DNA of 42,782 nucleotides from Candidatus Woesearchaeota archaeon (GTDB lineage: Archaea > Nanobdellota > Nanobdellia > SCGC-AAA011-G17 > UBA489), in assembly GCA_018658265.1 (NCBI GenBank), contig JABHVN010000039.1, positions 1-42,782 on the forward strand. The letters are read 5' to 3'. The notes below the pieces were generated by a model. That model made no database searches. It saw nothing but the letters and a program-made list of their open reading frames with translations, and was not told where the DNA came from. The position numbers and the translations under genes were made by a program. This document shows positions 15,758 to 24,619 of this stretch, piece after piece. Each line of letters opens with the position of its first letter. The stretch's first letter is position 1.

Positions 15758-16087
15758 GTGAAAAAACAACTCAATGAAAAACAACTTATCAAACTTCTAA
15801 ACAATCTTGGAAAAAAAGACATTGCTATTAAACTAAGGCATGGCTTAATTTTTCCAGAAGGGACAAAGAAGAAGGTTGAATTATATTACATGAGCCATTT
15901 ACATGAAAGGGTTATATCTGGAGAATATGAAGCCTTCCAAAATGATGGAAAATTTTACATCAAGTTAGAAATATTGAGGTTGTTCGTTTACGAAGTTGTA
16001 ATTCCTCCAAACACTGATTCTGAATTGGTAAATACAAGTGAAGTAACCAATTACACAATAGAATGTGACCCCAGACAACTACCCTAA
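15758..16087 (+). CDS. Unknown small protein, 109 aa (paralogue 2)
   Basis: Starts at GTG 15758, 30 bp after paralogue 1. It shares the N-terminal helix pattern (NEKQLIKLLNNLGKKDIAIKL), the central GEYEAFQNDGKFYIKLEIL and the terminal IECDPRQLP, but is otherwise diverged. Function unknown; the pair may form a heteromer. Confidence 0.75.
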   Translation: MKKQLNEKQLIKLLNNLGKKDIAIKLRHGLIFPEGTKKKVELYYMSHLHERVISGEYEAFQNDGKFYIKLEILRLFVYEVVIPPNTDSELVNTSEVTNYTIECDPRQLP

Positions 16088-16122
16088 ACTTTTTTAAAGA
16101 CTGATTTTAAATTTAAGATCAC

Positions 16123-16197
16123 GGGTCCATGGCTCAGCCTGGCTAGAGCACTTGGCTCTTAACCAAGGGGTCGGGGGTTCAAATCCCTCTGGATCCG
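16123..16197 (+). tRNA. tRNA-Lys(CTT)
   Basis: A full cloverleaf can be drawn. Acceptor arms GGGTCCA/TGGATCC pair (one G-U). The anticodon stem CTTGG/CCAAG encloses loop CTCTTAA with anticodon CTT at 16158-16160. The T arm has GTTCAAATC. Discriminator G; CCA is not encoded and there is no intron. Confidence 0.97.
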
Positions 16198-16206
16198 CTC
16201 ATATTC

Positions 16207-16713
16207 ATGACTAAAAACAAAGTAATCCTCTACATTGCAACGAGTTTAGACGGATATATTGCCACAAAAGATGGTTCTGTAGATTGGTTAGATAAGTATA
16301 ATAAAATTGGTTTTGATTATGGTTATGAAAAATTCTACAAAAGTGTAAATTCAGTGATAGTAGGAAATACTACTTACAAACAATTTCCTCAAGAACACAA
16401 GGGCAAAGAATGTTTTGTGTTTTCCAGAACTCCTCAAGAAAATAAAGAAGGTATTACATTTTTCAATGGAACCTCCAAAAGTTTTATGGAGAAATTTGAC
16501 CTCGCTGGAAAAACTTGGCTTTTAGGTGGTGCGAATTTATTAAGTCAATTTCTAAAAGACGATTTAGTTGACGAATTCATAATAACAATTATGCCTGAAT
16601 TATTGGGAGAAGGAATACTCTTGTTCAATGAACATCCTCCAATAGAAAAACTAACCTTGGTTGAGGCCAAACCATATGGTTCAGTTATACAACTCCATTA
16701 CAAGAAGTGTTAG
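16207..16713 (+). CDS. Dihydrofolate reductase / RibD-C family protein
   Basis: 168 aa of the DHFR-like fold. LYIATSLDGYIATKDGSVDWL is the RibD-C/DHFR start, VNSVIVGNTTYKQFP matches the (V)GR-T-Y NADPH-site strand, and GGANLLSQFLKDDLVDEFIITIMPELLGEG is the conserved C-terminal half. It probably reduces a pterin, pyrimidinone or similar substrate with NADPH; whether it is a true DHFR cannot be told. It begins 10 bp after the tRNA, likely sharing its transcript, and overlaps the end of the convergent DUF58 gene by 4 bp. Confidence 0.88.
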   Translation: MTKNKVILYIATSLDGYIATKDGSVDWLDKYNKIGFDYGYEKFYKSVNSVIVGNTTYKQFPQEHKGKECFVFSRTPQENKEGITFFNGTSKSFMEKFDLAGKTWLLGGANLLSQFLKDDLVDEFIITIMPELLGEGILLFNEHPPIEKLTLVEAKPYGSVIQLHYKKC

Positions 16714-17564
16714 TTCCTCAAAACTTCATAAATGCTATCAAAAATGGGTTTATCAGTAGAAAAACTATAGAATTTTGCACCCAATGAATCAGCAATCCAT
16801 TTTAGTTTAGCATTGTGTTCATTTTTCTTCTTCAAATATTTAGATTTAGTAACTTTGTCAACAAATGTACGGACAACTTCACTTGTTTCCATATCTCTTA
16901 AGTTCAAGTCACCTTTCAAATTCAAATTACTTTCAACTTGATCCAAAACTTGTATTAACCTTATCTCACTATTCTTAAATCTGCCAAGACTTCTTTCAAT
17001 TTCATCTAAATCATAAAAGAAATCACTAACAACTACAATCATGCTTCTCGATTCAATTTTTTTCAAATAGCTCATCAAACTTTCTTCAAATTTTGACTTT
17101 CCTTTAGCTTCTTTTGTTTTCAAATGATCAATTACACTTACAAAATGTCTTTTTCCTTTTCTTGGAACTATGAAATCTAAATTTTCAGAGAAAGTACTCA
17201 ATACAAACTTCTCATTTTTCTTCATGGCCATATATGCAAAAGCTAATCCTACCATTGAAGCATAATCAAACTTTTTTACTTTGCCAGAAGCATAGTCCAT
17301 TGAGCTACTTGCATCTAAAATAATATGTGTAACCAAAGCTTTGTCTTCTTCATATCGTTTAATGTGCAGTTTATCTGTTCTACCATAAACTTTCCAATCG
17401 ATTGCTCTAAAGTCATCTCCAGGAGTATACATTCCATGGTCCTTAAACAAAGTACCTCTACCGGTCTGTAAACTCTTTCTCTCACCAATATAGTTAGAAG
17501 AAATCCTTTTACTAACCAATAAACTCATGCGATCTAAATGTTTTAGAAAATCACTTTCAATCAT
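16710..17564 (-). CDS. DUF58 (VWA-like) protein of the MoxR/Bat operon
   Basis: 284 aa. The DUF58 hallmark YTPGDDFRAIDWKVYGRTDKLHIKRYEEDK (given in the protein at 46-75, key residues GDD-R-IDW) precedes a VWA-like fold with MIDAS residues DASSS (84-88). DUF58 proteins are obligate partners of MoxR AAA+ ATPases. The start codon overlaps the moxR stop by 4 bp, so the two are translationally coupled. Last gene of the operon. Confidence 0.93.
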   Translation of the reverse strand: MIESDFLKHLDRMSLLVSKRISSNYIGERKSLQTGRGTLFKDHGMYTPGDDFRAIDWKVYGRTDKLHIKRYEEDKALVTHIILDASSSMDYASGKVKKFDYASMVGLAFAYMAMKKNEKFVLSTFSENLDFIVPRKGKRHFVSVIDHLKTKEAKGKSKFEESLMSYLKKIESRSMIVVVSDFFYDLDEIERSLGRFKNSEIRLIQVLDQVESNLNLKGDLNLRDMETSEVVRTFVDKVTKSKYLKKKNEHNAKLKWIADSLGAKFYSFSTDKPIFDSIYEVLRN

Positions 17565-18511
17565 TTTAGAAGATATTTAATTACGTCATCCTCATTGAAA
17601 TTATTCCTCTCAGCTTCAAAGTTAAGAATAATTCTATGTCTTAGAACAGGTAATGACATCTCATTAATATCTTCTTTTGTTACAAAACTTCGACCTTCCA
17701 TCAAAGCTTTTGCTTTTCCGGCCATCAATAATCCAATACTTGCTCTAGGACTTGCACCATACTCAATTAGTTCTTTATGCTTCCTAGTTTTTTGAATCAA
17801 ATCAACAACATATTGTTTAATATCATTTGCAACAGGTACTTGTCTTACCATTTGTTGCATTCCAATAAGAGTTTTACCGTTGATCAAAGGTTTCAATACC
17901 TCTGGACTTCTTTCTTCTTCTGTAAATCTATTAACAATTTCCATTTCTTCATGATGTTGAGGATATTTTGTTTTAATTTTAAATAAGAATCTATCACTTT
18001 GAGCTTCAGGTAAAGGATATGTTCCTTCTTGCTCAATTGGATTTTGTGTAGCCAATACAAAGAAAGGAGAATCCATTTTGAATACTTGATTTCCAACAGT
18101 TACCTGTTTTTCCTGCATTGCTTCTAATAATGCACTTTGAGTTTTAGGTGTAGCCCTATTAATCTCATCCATTAAAACAATATTTGAAAATATTGGACCT
18201 TTTTCAAAAATAAAATCCCTACTTCCATTTTTTTCTTTCAAAACATAAGTACCTGTGATATCTGATGGCATTAAATCTGGAGTTCCTTGAATTCTACTGA
18301 AATTTAAGTCCATAACTTTAGCAAGGGTATTAACAACTAAGGTCTTAGCCAATCCAGGATAACCCTCTAAAAGTGCATTAGAACCGCATAAAACTGAAGT
18401 TACAACTTGTTTCAAAACTTCTTCTTGACCTACAACTACGAACCCTACATGATTCATAATTTCATCGATGGTGTTCTTAACATCCTGTGCTGATTTTATT
18501 TCTTGTTGCAT
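17561..18511 (-). CDS. MoxR-family AAA+ ATPase
   Basis: 316 aa. Walker A GYPGLAKT (50-57), Walker B IVLMDEIN (111-118), sensor 1 FVLATQNP, and YPLPEAQSDRFLFKI as the arginine-finger/box region, with the helix-2 insert (TPDLMPSDITGTYVL) typical of MoxR. These ATPases act as chaperones that mature or load metal/VWA protein complexes. Here it sits with the two VWA membrane proteins and DUF58, the classical Bat arrangement. Confidence 0.96.
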   Translation of the reverse strand: MQQEIKSAQDVKNTIDEIMNHVGFVVVGQEEVLKQVVTSVLCGSNALLEGYPGLAKTLVVNTLAKVMDLNFSRIQGTPDLMPSDITGTYVLKEKNGSRDFIFEKGPIFSNIVLMDEINRATPKTQSALLEAMQEKQVTVGNQVFKMDSPFFVLATQNPIEQEGTYPLPEAQSDRFLFKIKTKYPQHHEEMEIVNRFTEEERSPEVLKPLINGKTLIGMQQMVRQVPVANDIKQYVVDLIQKTRKHKELIEYGASPRASIGLLMAGKAKALMEGRSFVTKEDINEMSLPVLRHRIILNFEAERNNFNEDDVIKYLLK

Positions 18512-18562
18512 TTACTATGTACCTCACTATGAACACCTCTCTATCTAAGAAAAAATACTTCC

Positions 18563-19333
18563 TCATTTATTAAGATTATTGTAAAAGTTCTCAATGATCT
18601 CTTCTTCATCGGAATTATAACTCTCACTATAGGACGAATCTTGGTCTGATCCAACAGATCCTCTGAAATTTTTCCCTCCAGAAGCACCTGCTCCCAAAGC
18701 ACCTTCTTTTCCAAGGTCAATTTCATTCATCTCAGTACCTAGTTCTAATTCTAACTCTCTTTGACCCAGTTCAATAACCTTTTCATCACCAAATATATCG
18801 AATCTGTTCTTTCTTCCATTAACGTCTTCTTCCCCAGAGAATAAACCTGTAATCTTAGAAACTGGACCCATCCCATCTTCACCAACAGCAGCATCAATAA
18901 AATTGAATCCACTTAATTGGACATAAAATATCAAGGCACCAAATAAAACCATTAAGAACATTCTTTTGATAGTTCTCTTTCCACTCAACAAATCAGAAAT
19001 ACTAACAAATCCTACTTTTTCAGCAACTTCTTCATTCAATCTATTAATTATATTATTATCTCTGCCCGCATTATCTGCAGCAGTTCTTAATTGCCATTCC
19101 AAATTAGGTATTTTCTTTTCAATTTCACTTAAACTAGAACTTTTTACAGATTTTACAAATCCTTTAAACAAATAGGCTCCACCAACAATGACTGAAAATA
19201 ACACACTTACACCAAATGCTAATAATAGCGCAGAAATGGCTAATCCTACAACCAAACTATCCATAAAACAATCTAAGAATTTAGTAAAAACCAATCTTCT
19301 CTTTACTCTAGCTATATCTCTATGAATATTCAT
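18563..19333 (-). CDS. Membrane protein of the Bat-like operon, 256 aa
   Basis: Three hydrophobic segments: a close pair at about 25-60 and a single one at 125-145. The cytoplasmic part has LSEIEKKIPNLEWQLRTAADN, resembling DUF4175-like proteins that accompany MoxR operons. The long C-terminal half is acidic and low-complexity (GALGAGASGGKNFRGSVGSD onwards), probably disordered. Gap of 9 bp to the gene upstream and 51 bp to moxR. Confidence 0.78.
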   Translation of the reverse strand: MNIHRDIARVKRRLVFTKFLDCFMDSLVVGLAISALLLAFGVSVLFSVIVGGAYLFKGFVKSVKSSSLSEIEKKIPNLEWQLRTAADNAGRDNNIINRLNEEVAEKVGFVSISDLLSGKRTIKRMFLMVLFGALIFYVQLSGFNFIDAAVGEDGMGPVSKITGLFSGEEDVNGRKNRFDIFGDEKVIELGQRELELELGTEMNEIDLGKEGALGAGASGGKNFRGSVGSDQDSSYSESYNSDEEEIIENFYNNLNK

Positions 19334-19342
19334 CTTAAATTA

Positions 19343-19933
19343 TTATAAGAAAGGATCACAAACATCTAAGTTTTGGTTCCATCCACTTGGACTAGTAATA
19401 CAATCTTCATAGTCATCTACTAAGTTTTCTTGCCTAGTAAGGTTTACTTCAAGGTCATCGATAGTTTCTTTCAAGTCACTAACATCTTCCTTAAGGCCAT
19501 CAACTTCCTTAGTTAGATCTAATACTTCCTCGTCCAATGATTTACGTAGATCTATCAAATCTAGTACTTCATCATTTAGTTCGTCTTCACCTTTTTTTAT
19601 ATTCTCTAATTCCACAGAAACGTTTGATAATGAGCTAGATAAATTTGCAGCTTCTAACATTTTAATTTCTAAACTTAGTTCCGCGCTCTCAACATCAGAT
19701 TTTAGGTTAGAAACTCTTCCCACATATAAGAAAATTGTAAAAATTAAACAAATTGCTAAAACAATTGAAATTATTTTTAATGTAGAACAAGTATTTCTAA
19801 CAACTTCTACTTCTTTTTTTTGTTTTGAGCCTTTTTCAAACTCAAGACCCTTTTTCTTAAGCTCTTTTAGCTCTTTATTGACCTTATCAAGAGATTTTTC
19901 TCTTCTTCTTTCCTTCCACTCATCTATATTCAT
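19343..19933 (-). CDS. Coiled-coil single-pass membrane protein, 196 aa
   Basis: A basic, charged N-terminus (residues 1-46), one TM helix (about 50-70), then a long coiled coil (about 75-170, ENIKKGEDELNDEVLDLIDL, DGLKEDVSDLKETIDDLEV) and a short tail with Cys (DYEDCITSP, LDVCDPFL). Topology suggests the coil lies outside the cell. It is in the middle of the operon, 23 bp from the VWA gene, so probably a structural part of the same complex. No family recognised. Confidence 0.75.
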   Translation of the reverse strand: MNIDEWKERRREKSLDKVNKELKELKKKGLEFEKGSKQKKEVEVVRNTCSTLKIISIVLAICLIFTIFLYVGRVSNLKSDVESAELSLEIKMLEAANLSSSLSNVSVELENIKKGEDELNDEVLDLIDLRKSLDEEVLDLTKEVDGLKEDVSDLKETIDDLEVNLTRQENLVDDYEDCITSPSGWNQNLDVCDPFL

Positions 19934-19956
19934 ATTTTTTTAAACTCATCCTAACT

Positions 19957-22296
19957 TTATATATTTTTGCGTTCAGAAACAGTCCTAAACCAAACGTCAA
20001 GTATGAAAATAATCATTGCTAAAGACAAAAGAGGCCAGATAAACAACTCTTTTTCCACAGTCGTTATATTTTTCTTCTCTTTCAAATAATCTAGAACATC
20101 TAAAATGTTTTCAGAGTCTTCAAACACATGTCCTCCAGTAGATTCTACCAAATTTATCAAATTTTCATTCATTCCAATATCATTAAACTCACTATTGTAA
20201 TTTACACTATATTCCTCTTCATCAAAATCAAAGAAGCCAGCTTCTCCAGGAATTATCGTAGCTGCATAAGTTCCATCAGATTTCCTACTAAACTTAATAT
20301 CTCCAGTTGGAACACTTCCACCTTTGATAACAATCTCAGTTTCTTCTTCAACTCTAGGGTTTTGAATACTAAAGAAAAACTCCTTCTTTCTTTCGGGATC
20401 ACCTGCGGCCCAATTAACAGTTCTACTAATCACTCTTGAATTGGTTCCCATGTACAGTCCTCCTCCCCAAGAATTTCCATTGTCAGTTGAAAGAACTGCA
20501 ACCCTACCAAGACCTCTTCTCCAAACAGTCAAAACTGGTTCACCATTGCTAGTAGTTATCAACAAATCTGCAGAGTTTTTAGGTAACACTTGATTAGTTC
20601 CTAATACTTCGGCATCTAAAATTAAATCTTCTGTGATAAAGTGATTTGCCTTGAATATTTTTGTTTTAGATTCACTTCCAGAATTACCGTCTGGATCTCC
20701 AAATACAAAAGATAGTTGATGTGATTGAGTTCCCCAATAAAATTCACCACCCACGTAAGAATCGTCCCCGATTTTACAGTTAGCTTCAGGTGTACATGCA
20801 ACTCCTTTCAACAACTCAGAATTTGCACCCGTTCCAACAGCTACAGAATAAATTTTAACACCTGCATTCATTGCAACTTCCCTTGCCGCTCTCCAATCTC
20901 CTTGGGTTTGTCCATCACTAATCAAAATTATGTTCTTTCCACCAGATTCTTTCTTTAACATATCAATAGAATGAAGAATACCTGCACCAATGTTGGTTGC
21001 ACCTACAGCATTCAAAGAACTAATCACTCTCTTAACTTGATCTCTATCCTTATCTCCTAACAATCCCAATTCTTCCACAGTTATGCCTTCTGTATTGAAT
21101 GCAACAACTCCCAAATTATTATTATCTGCAATATTATCTACAGTACCAATTGCTAACCCCTTTGCAACATCTGCAGCAGTACTCAAACCAAATTCATTAG
21201 ATGTGCTTGTAGAAATATCGATTAAAATTACAACATTAACATTCCCTTCCTTTTTCTCAGAACCTGAAACTTTCACAGGTAACAAATCTTCAAAGTTTGT
21301 ACCAGAATAACTTCCAGAGTCAAATGAATTTCTTCCACCAACTACAACTAAACCATTTCCCTCTTCAACATAGTCTTCCAAATCCTTAACTCTATCAGAA
21401 AATTCAGATGCATCCTTGTTATCTATAATAACAGTATGGTATCTATCTAAATTGTAAGGAGTTCCAACGTCAATGTTGTATAGCTTACTCAAACTTCTAT
21501 ACAATGGAGTTCCTTCGCCACCATACAATAAAATTTTAGATTTCTCCACAACCTTCACACTTTTGTAATAGACATTATTTTCGTTAAAATAATCGTTTTC
21601 CAATAGTCTTGCAGTTAGTTTATGGTATCCATCTCCAAACTTAGCAACATATTCCAACTCTCCAGCTTGACCTGTTAAAACAACCTTGCCATCTACATCT
21701 AACTCTACACTTTTACTAGATCCATCAGTACCACTTACTTGAACAGTAAATGTAGCTTCAGTATTAGGACCTATCTTATCAGGACCAACTATAGTAACTC
21801 CATGGTCAGAGTGTTCAATGCCTCTTCTAATCGTACTAACGCTTAAATTCTCAATGATTGCAAACTCTTCAACCTTACCCCACTCTTCCCCAAAGTTAAT
21901 GTTTCCATCACTCAACAAAAGAACATTCTTTCCATCTCTCATGGATTCAATAATAGAATCTCCCACATTAGAAACTAATTCCTCTCCAAAGTCAAGATAA
22001 TCTATGTTTCCTTGACCCTTCAACAAATTATAATTTACTTGTCCCAGTCTAGGTCCAAAAACATTGTACGATGAACTATTATCTTCTAAAATACTCAAAC
22101 CAGAACTTCCTCCGCCAAACATATTCACAGGAGAATAAGGTTGTGCAAGTGCCAATATCAATAATAATGCAATTGTAAATCTAGTCAAGCAAACCATTTT
22201 ACTAGAAGTACACAAAATAATTGTAACGCCTATTAGTAGTACTATTAATAACAAATAACTAGGAGATACAAAGAAGTTCAGTAAAAAATCAAACAT
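19957..22296 (-). CDS. Large membrane VWA protein of the Bat-like operon, 779 aa
   Basis: Two N-terminal TM segments (about 12-30, 37-52) precede an extracytoplasmic region. Around 255-342 is a class-I glutamine amidotransferase-like/DUF1355-like module (ILLYGGEGTPLYRSLS, YVEEGNGLVVVGGRNSF, LLPVKV). The VWA domain at ~355-500 has MIDAS DISTS (360-364). It is followed by a beta-rich region and a C-terminal TM (about 750-770). Resembles BatB/BatA-type and similar amidotransferase-VWA proteins found with MoxR. Its ATG overlaps the end of the upstream VWA gene by 8 bp. Confidence 0.9.
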   Translation of the reverse strand: MFDFLLNFFVSPSYLLLIVLLIGVTIILCTSSKMVCLTRFTIALLLILALAQPYSPVNMFGGGSSGLSILEDNSSSYNVFGPRLGQVNYNLLKGQGNIDYLDFGEELVSNVGDSIIESMRDGKNVLLLSDGNINFGEEWGKVEEFAIIENLSVSTIRRGIEHSDHGVTIVGPDKIGPNTEATFTVQVSGTDGSSKSVELDVDGKVVLTGQAGELEYVAKFGDGYHKLTARLLENDYFNENNVYYKSVKVVEKSKILLYGGEGTPLYRSLSKLYNIDVGTPYNLDRYHTVIIDNKDASEFSDRVKDLEDYVEEGNGLVVVGGRNSFDSGSYSGTNFEDLLPVKVSGSEKKEGNVNVVILIDISTSTSNEFGLSTAADVAKGLAIGTVDNIADNNNLGVVAFNTEGITVEELGLLGDKDRDQVKRVISSLNAVGATNIGAGILHSIDMLKKESGGKNIILISDGQTQGDWRAAREVAMNAGVKIYSVAVGTGANSELLKGVACTPEANCKIGDDSYVGGEFYWGTQSHQLSFVFGDPDGNSGSESKTKIFKANHFITEDLILDAEVLGTNQVLPKNSADLLITTSNGEPVLTVWRRGLGRVAVLSTDNGNSWGGGLYMGTNSRVISRTVNWAAGDPERKKEFFFSIQNPRVEEETEIVIKGGSVPTGDIKFSRKSDGTYAATIIPGEAGFFDFDEEEYSVNYNSEFNDIGMNENLINLVESTGGHVFEDSENILDVLDYLKEKKNITTVEKELFIWPLLSLAMIIFILDVWFRTVSERKNI

Positions 22297-24085
22297 GGTA
22301 TTTACTCCTTCTAGTTTTTCTTGCCATCAACCACCACTCGAATAATAATAAAACAAATGCAATCATAATTAGTTCTTTCCATATAGATTTCTTAACCAGT
22401 TCACTTTCACCAAAGATGTCACTTGAACCTTCTTCAGAACCAATTGTTTCAATTTGTTCCAAACTTGATTCTTTTTCGCTCAATAAATTTGCAGAATAAT
22501 CTAATCCATCAACCTTGTAAAATCCAGCTTCATTCAAAACAACAACATTACCCTTACCAATTTTACTTGAAGGAGTTTCATATTTGATTTCTTCTCCAAA
22601 GACAACACTACTTCCAGTTTTTAGATTCATTCCACTTAGATCTCTAACTCCTGCAAGGTGTTGTGCAAACCTAGTCCAAAAGATAGGGAAATCAGGTTTA
22701 TTTTCAAATCCACTTTCCTCTTCAATACCGTAATACCCTACTAGTCCTCTTCCTTTAGGATGGATCATAACAACAGGGTTTTCATCAATAGCTACAAATA
22801 CGCCTTCACAATCTCCGCAGTCCAACTTTTGAACTCCGCTCTGTCTTCCAAAATCAACATTATCTAAGAATCTAGCATCGCTTACCTCTTTAGTAGCTCC
22901 ACCAACAACTTCATTTTCAACCTTAAAGTCGAACACACCATAATCCCCAGTAACTCCTTTTTCAGCAACTAAAATAACTCCCTTTCCATTAGAAACTTCT
23001 TCATTCAACATACTAGTCAAACTACTTGGAATATTTCCTGCCTTATCTAAAATATATAAATCATAATTGCTTCTTACGCTTCCAGGAGATTTAACATCTA
23101 AATCAATTCCGCTAGAAGCAGAAAGTGCAGCTTCTAAATATTTAGATTCACCATTTGTAATTATCACAACTTTTGCTTTTCTATCTTCTTGATTATTCAA
23201 ATAAGCAGTATTGTCTCCAGAGATAACATCATCATTCAATATATTCAATTCAGATAAACCCTTAACCATTTCAAAATTATATTCATAAGTTCCACCAACT
23301 TCTAAATTTACAGTTTCTTGTTTACCTTCATAGTCAAGTATTATTTCCTTAGCCTCACAACAGAAGTTTTTAACTATTGCTTGACTTACAGTCTTACGTA
23401 CTAACAAAGAAACTATCCCTACATTATTCCTATCTGTAGTTTCAACACTTACAATCTTCAATGGAACTCCAGTTGATTTTAAACTATCAATTGCACTTCC
23501 CACAGAACCACTTTCAGTATCCAAAAAATCACTTACAACTACAACTGCCTTTTCTCCAGAGATTTCTTCTAACTTTTCTTTTGCAAATATTAAACTTCCA
23601 CTAATTCCTGATCTAGAATCCATTGGAACTAAAACTTTCAATTCTTTTTCAGCACTATTTCTATCGACACCATCAACTATGACAGAAGGCTTGCTTCCAA
23701 CTAATATGATTGTATTCCTATCGCCTAGATTATCCACGGCAGTACTAATGACTGTATCAAATCGTTCAGTAGAACTCATTGAAGCAGAAGTATCAAGAAC
23801 CATTATTACATTCCCGCCACCAACACTCCCAGTCATCAAATAAGGTGCAGCAAAAAATAAAGAAATTAACAATAAAATCAACATCTGTAGCAACAAAACC
23901 TTGTCTTGAACGGCTTTTCTAAAGAATCCGCCCTTGCTACGAAACTCAGTACTCTTGCCTAAAAACATCAAAGAAGGAATAACTACTTCCTTAGGTTTGG
24001 GCCTAATAAAATATAGAATTAAAAATGGGATTAAGGATAATAATCCAAAAAGTCCTACCCAAGTTCCAACGCCTATAAGAGTCAT
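22289..24085 (-). CDS. BatA-like VWA membrane protein, 598 aa
   Basis: The N-terminus is the BatA (aerotolerance regulator N-terminal) pattern: a TM helix, LILYFIRPKPKEVVIPSL, and a second TM (about 62-84). A VWA domain follows at once with MIDAS DTSAS (98-102) and VVVVSDFLDTESG. The middle is a beta-rich extracytoplasmic region with an unusual CGDC pair at 424-427. It ends with a TM (about 570-590) and a basic tail. First structural gene of the Bat-like operon; two membrane VWA proteins plus MoxR and DUF58 is the typical set. Confidence 0.92.
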   Translation of the reverse strand: MTLIGVGTWVGLFGLLSLIPFLILYFIRPKPKEVVIPSLMFLGKSTEFRSKGGFFRKAVQDKVLLLQMLILLLISLFFAAPYLMTGSVGGGNVIMVLDTSASMSSTERFDTVISTAVDNLGDRNTIILVGSKPSVIVDGVDRNSAEKELKVLVPMDSRSGISGSLIFAKEKLEEISGEKAVVVVSDFLDTESGSVGSAIDSLKSTGVPLKIVSVETTDRNNVGIVSLLVRKTVSQAIVKNFCCEAKEIILDYEGKQETVNLEVGGTYEYNFEMVKGLSELNILNDDVISGDNTAYLNNQEDRKAKVVIITNGESKYLEAALSASSGIDLDVKSPGSVRSNYDLYILDKAGNIPSSLTSMLNEEVSNGKGVILVAEKGVTGDYGVFDFKVENEVVGGATKEVSDARFLDNVDFGRQSGVQKLDCGDCEGVFVAIDENPVVMIHPKGRGLVGYYGIEEESGFENKPDFPIFWTRFAQHLAGVRDLSGMNLKTGSSVVFGEEIKYETPSSKIGKGNVVVLNEAGFYKVDGLDYSANLLSEKESSLEQIETIGSEEGSSDIFGESELVKKSIWKELIMIAFVLLLFEWWLMARKTRRSKYHV

Positions 24086-24159
24086 ACAATTTTAGTTTAT
24101 CAGAACTTTAAATAGATATATAGACAATAAAGAATAGGTAATAAAAAGAAAGAGGAAAA

Positions 24160-24435
24160 TTAAAGAATTTCTCTAATTTTCTCGATATGCTGAGCCACAT
24201 TGTGACCTGTATCTGTTAACTTAATTGTTTTAATTCTACCGTTCTTTTCGAACTCAACTAATTTAGCAGTTTCCATTTCTTGTAGAATCTTTACAGCGTG
24301 ACTATATGTACAATCAACTTCTTTAGCTAAAATTGATCCATACCTACTTTTGTTACTATTTCTTAAAGCGACCAACATCATTGCCGGTTTTGTTCTGAAG
24401 AATACTTCAAATATTTCTTTTTCGGTTTTTCTCAT
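24160..24435 (-). CDS. Winged-helix regulator, probably of the Bat-like operon
   Basis: 91 aa, essentially one MarR/PadR-like winged helix: MMLVALRNSNKSRYGSILAK, recognition helix CTYSHAVKILQEMETAKL, wing EFEKNGRIKTIKLTDTG, and a C-terminal dimer helix. It lies 75 bp upstream of the BatA-like gene in the same direction. An inverted repeat in its promoter (24479-24510) suggests autoregulation, possibly of the whole operon. Confidence 0.85.
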   Translation of the reverse strand: MRKTEKEIFEVFFRTKPAMMLVALRNSNKSRYGSILAKEVDCTYSHAVKILQEMETAKLVEFEKNGRIKTIKLTDTGHNVAQHIEKIREIL

Positions 24436-24478
24436 TTAGCTAACCCCCAAGTTAAATCTTGTATGAAATGTTAATATT

Positions 24479-24510
24479 ACAGTTATTTTTACTGTTCAGA
24501 AATTAACTGT
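24479..24510. promoter_or_regulatory. Inverted-repeat operator candidate
   Basis: ACAGTTA (24479-24485) and TAACTGT (24504-24510) are exact reverse complements, with a further ACTGTT half-site at 24491-24496. A TATA-like GGTTTAAATAGG on the minus strand (~24519-24530) puts the predicted transcript start inside or next to this element. Confidence 0.55.
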
Positions 24511-24619
24511 CCTCGTCCCTATTTAAACCTTTTCGTTCTATTATCTATTTTTGAGGCTATATATAAAGAATTAATAAAAAACCAAAAACCCTTTATATAT
24601 TCTTCTTAGATTTTAGTTC

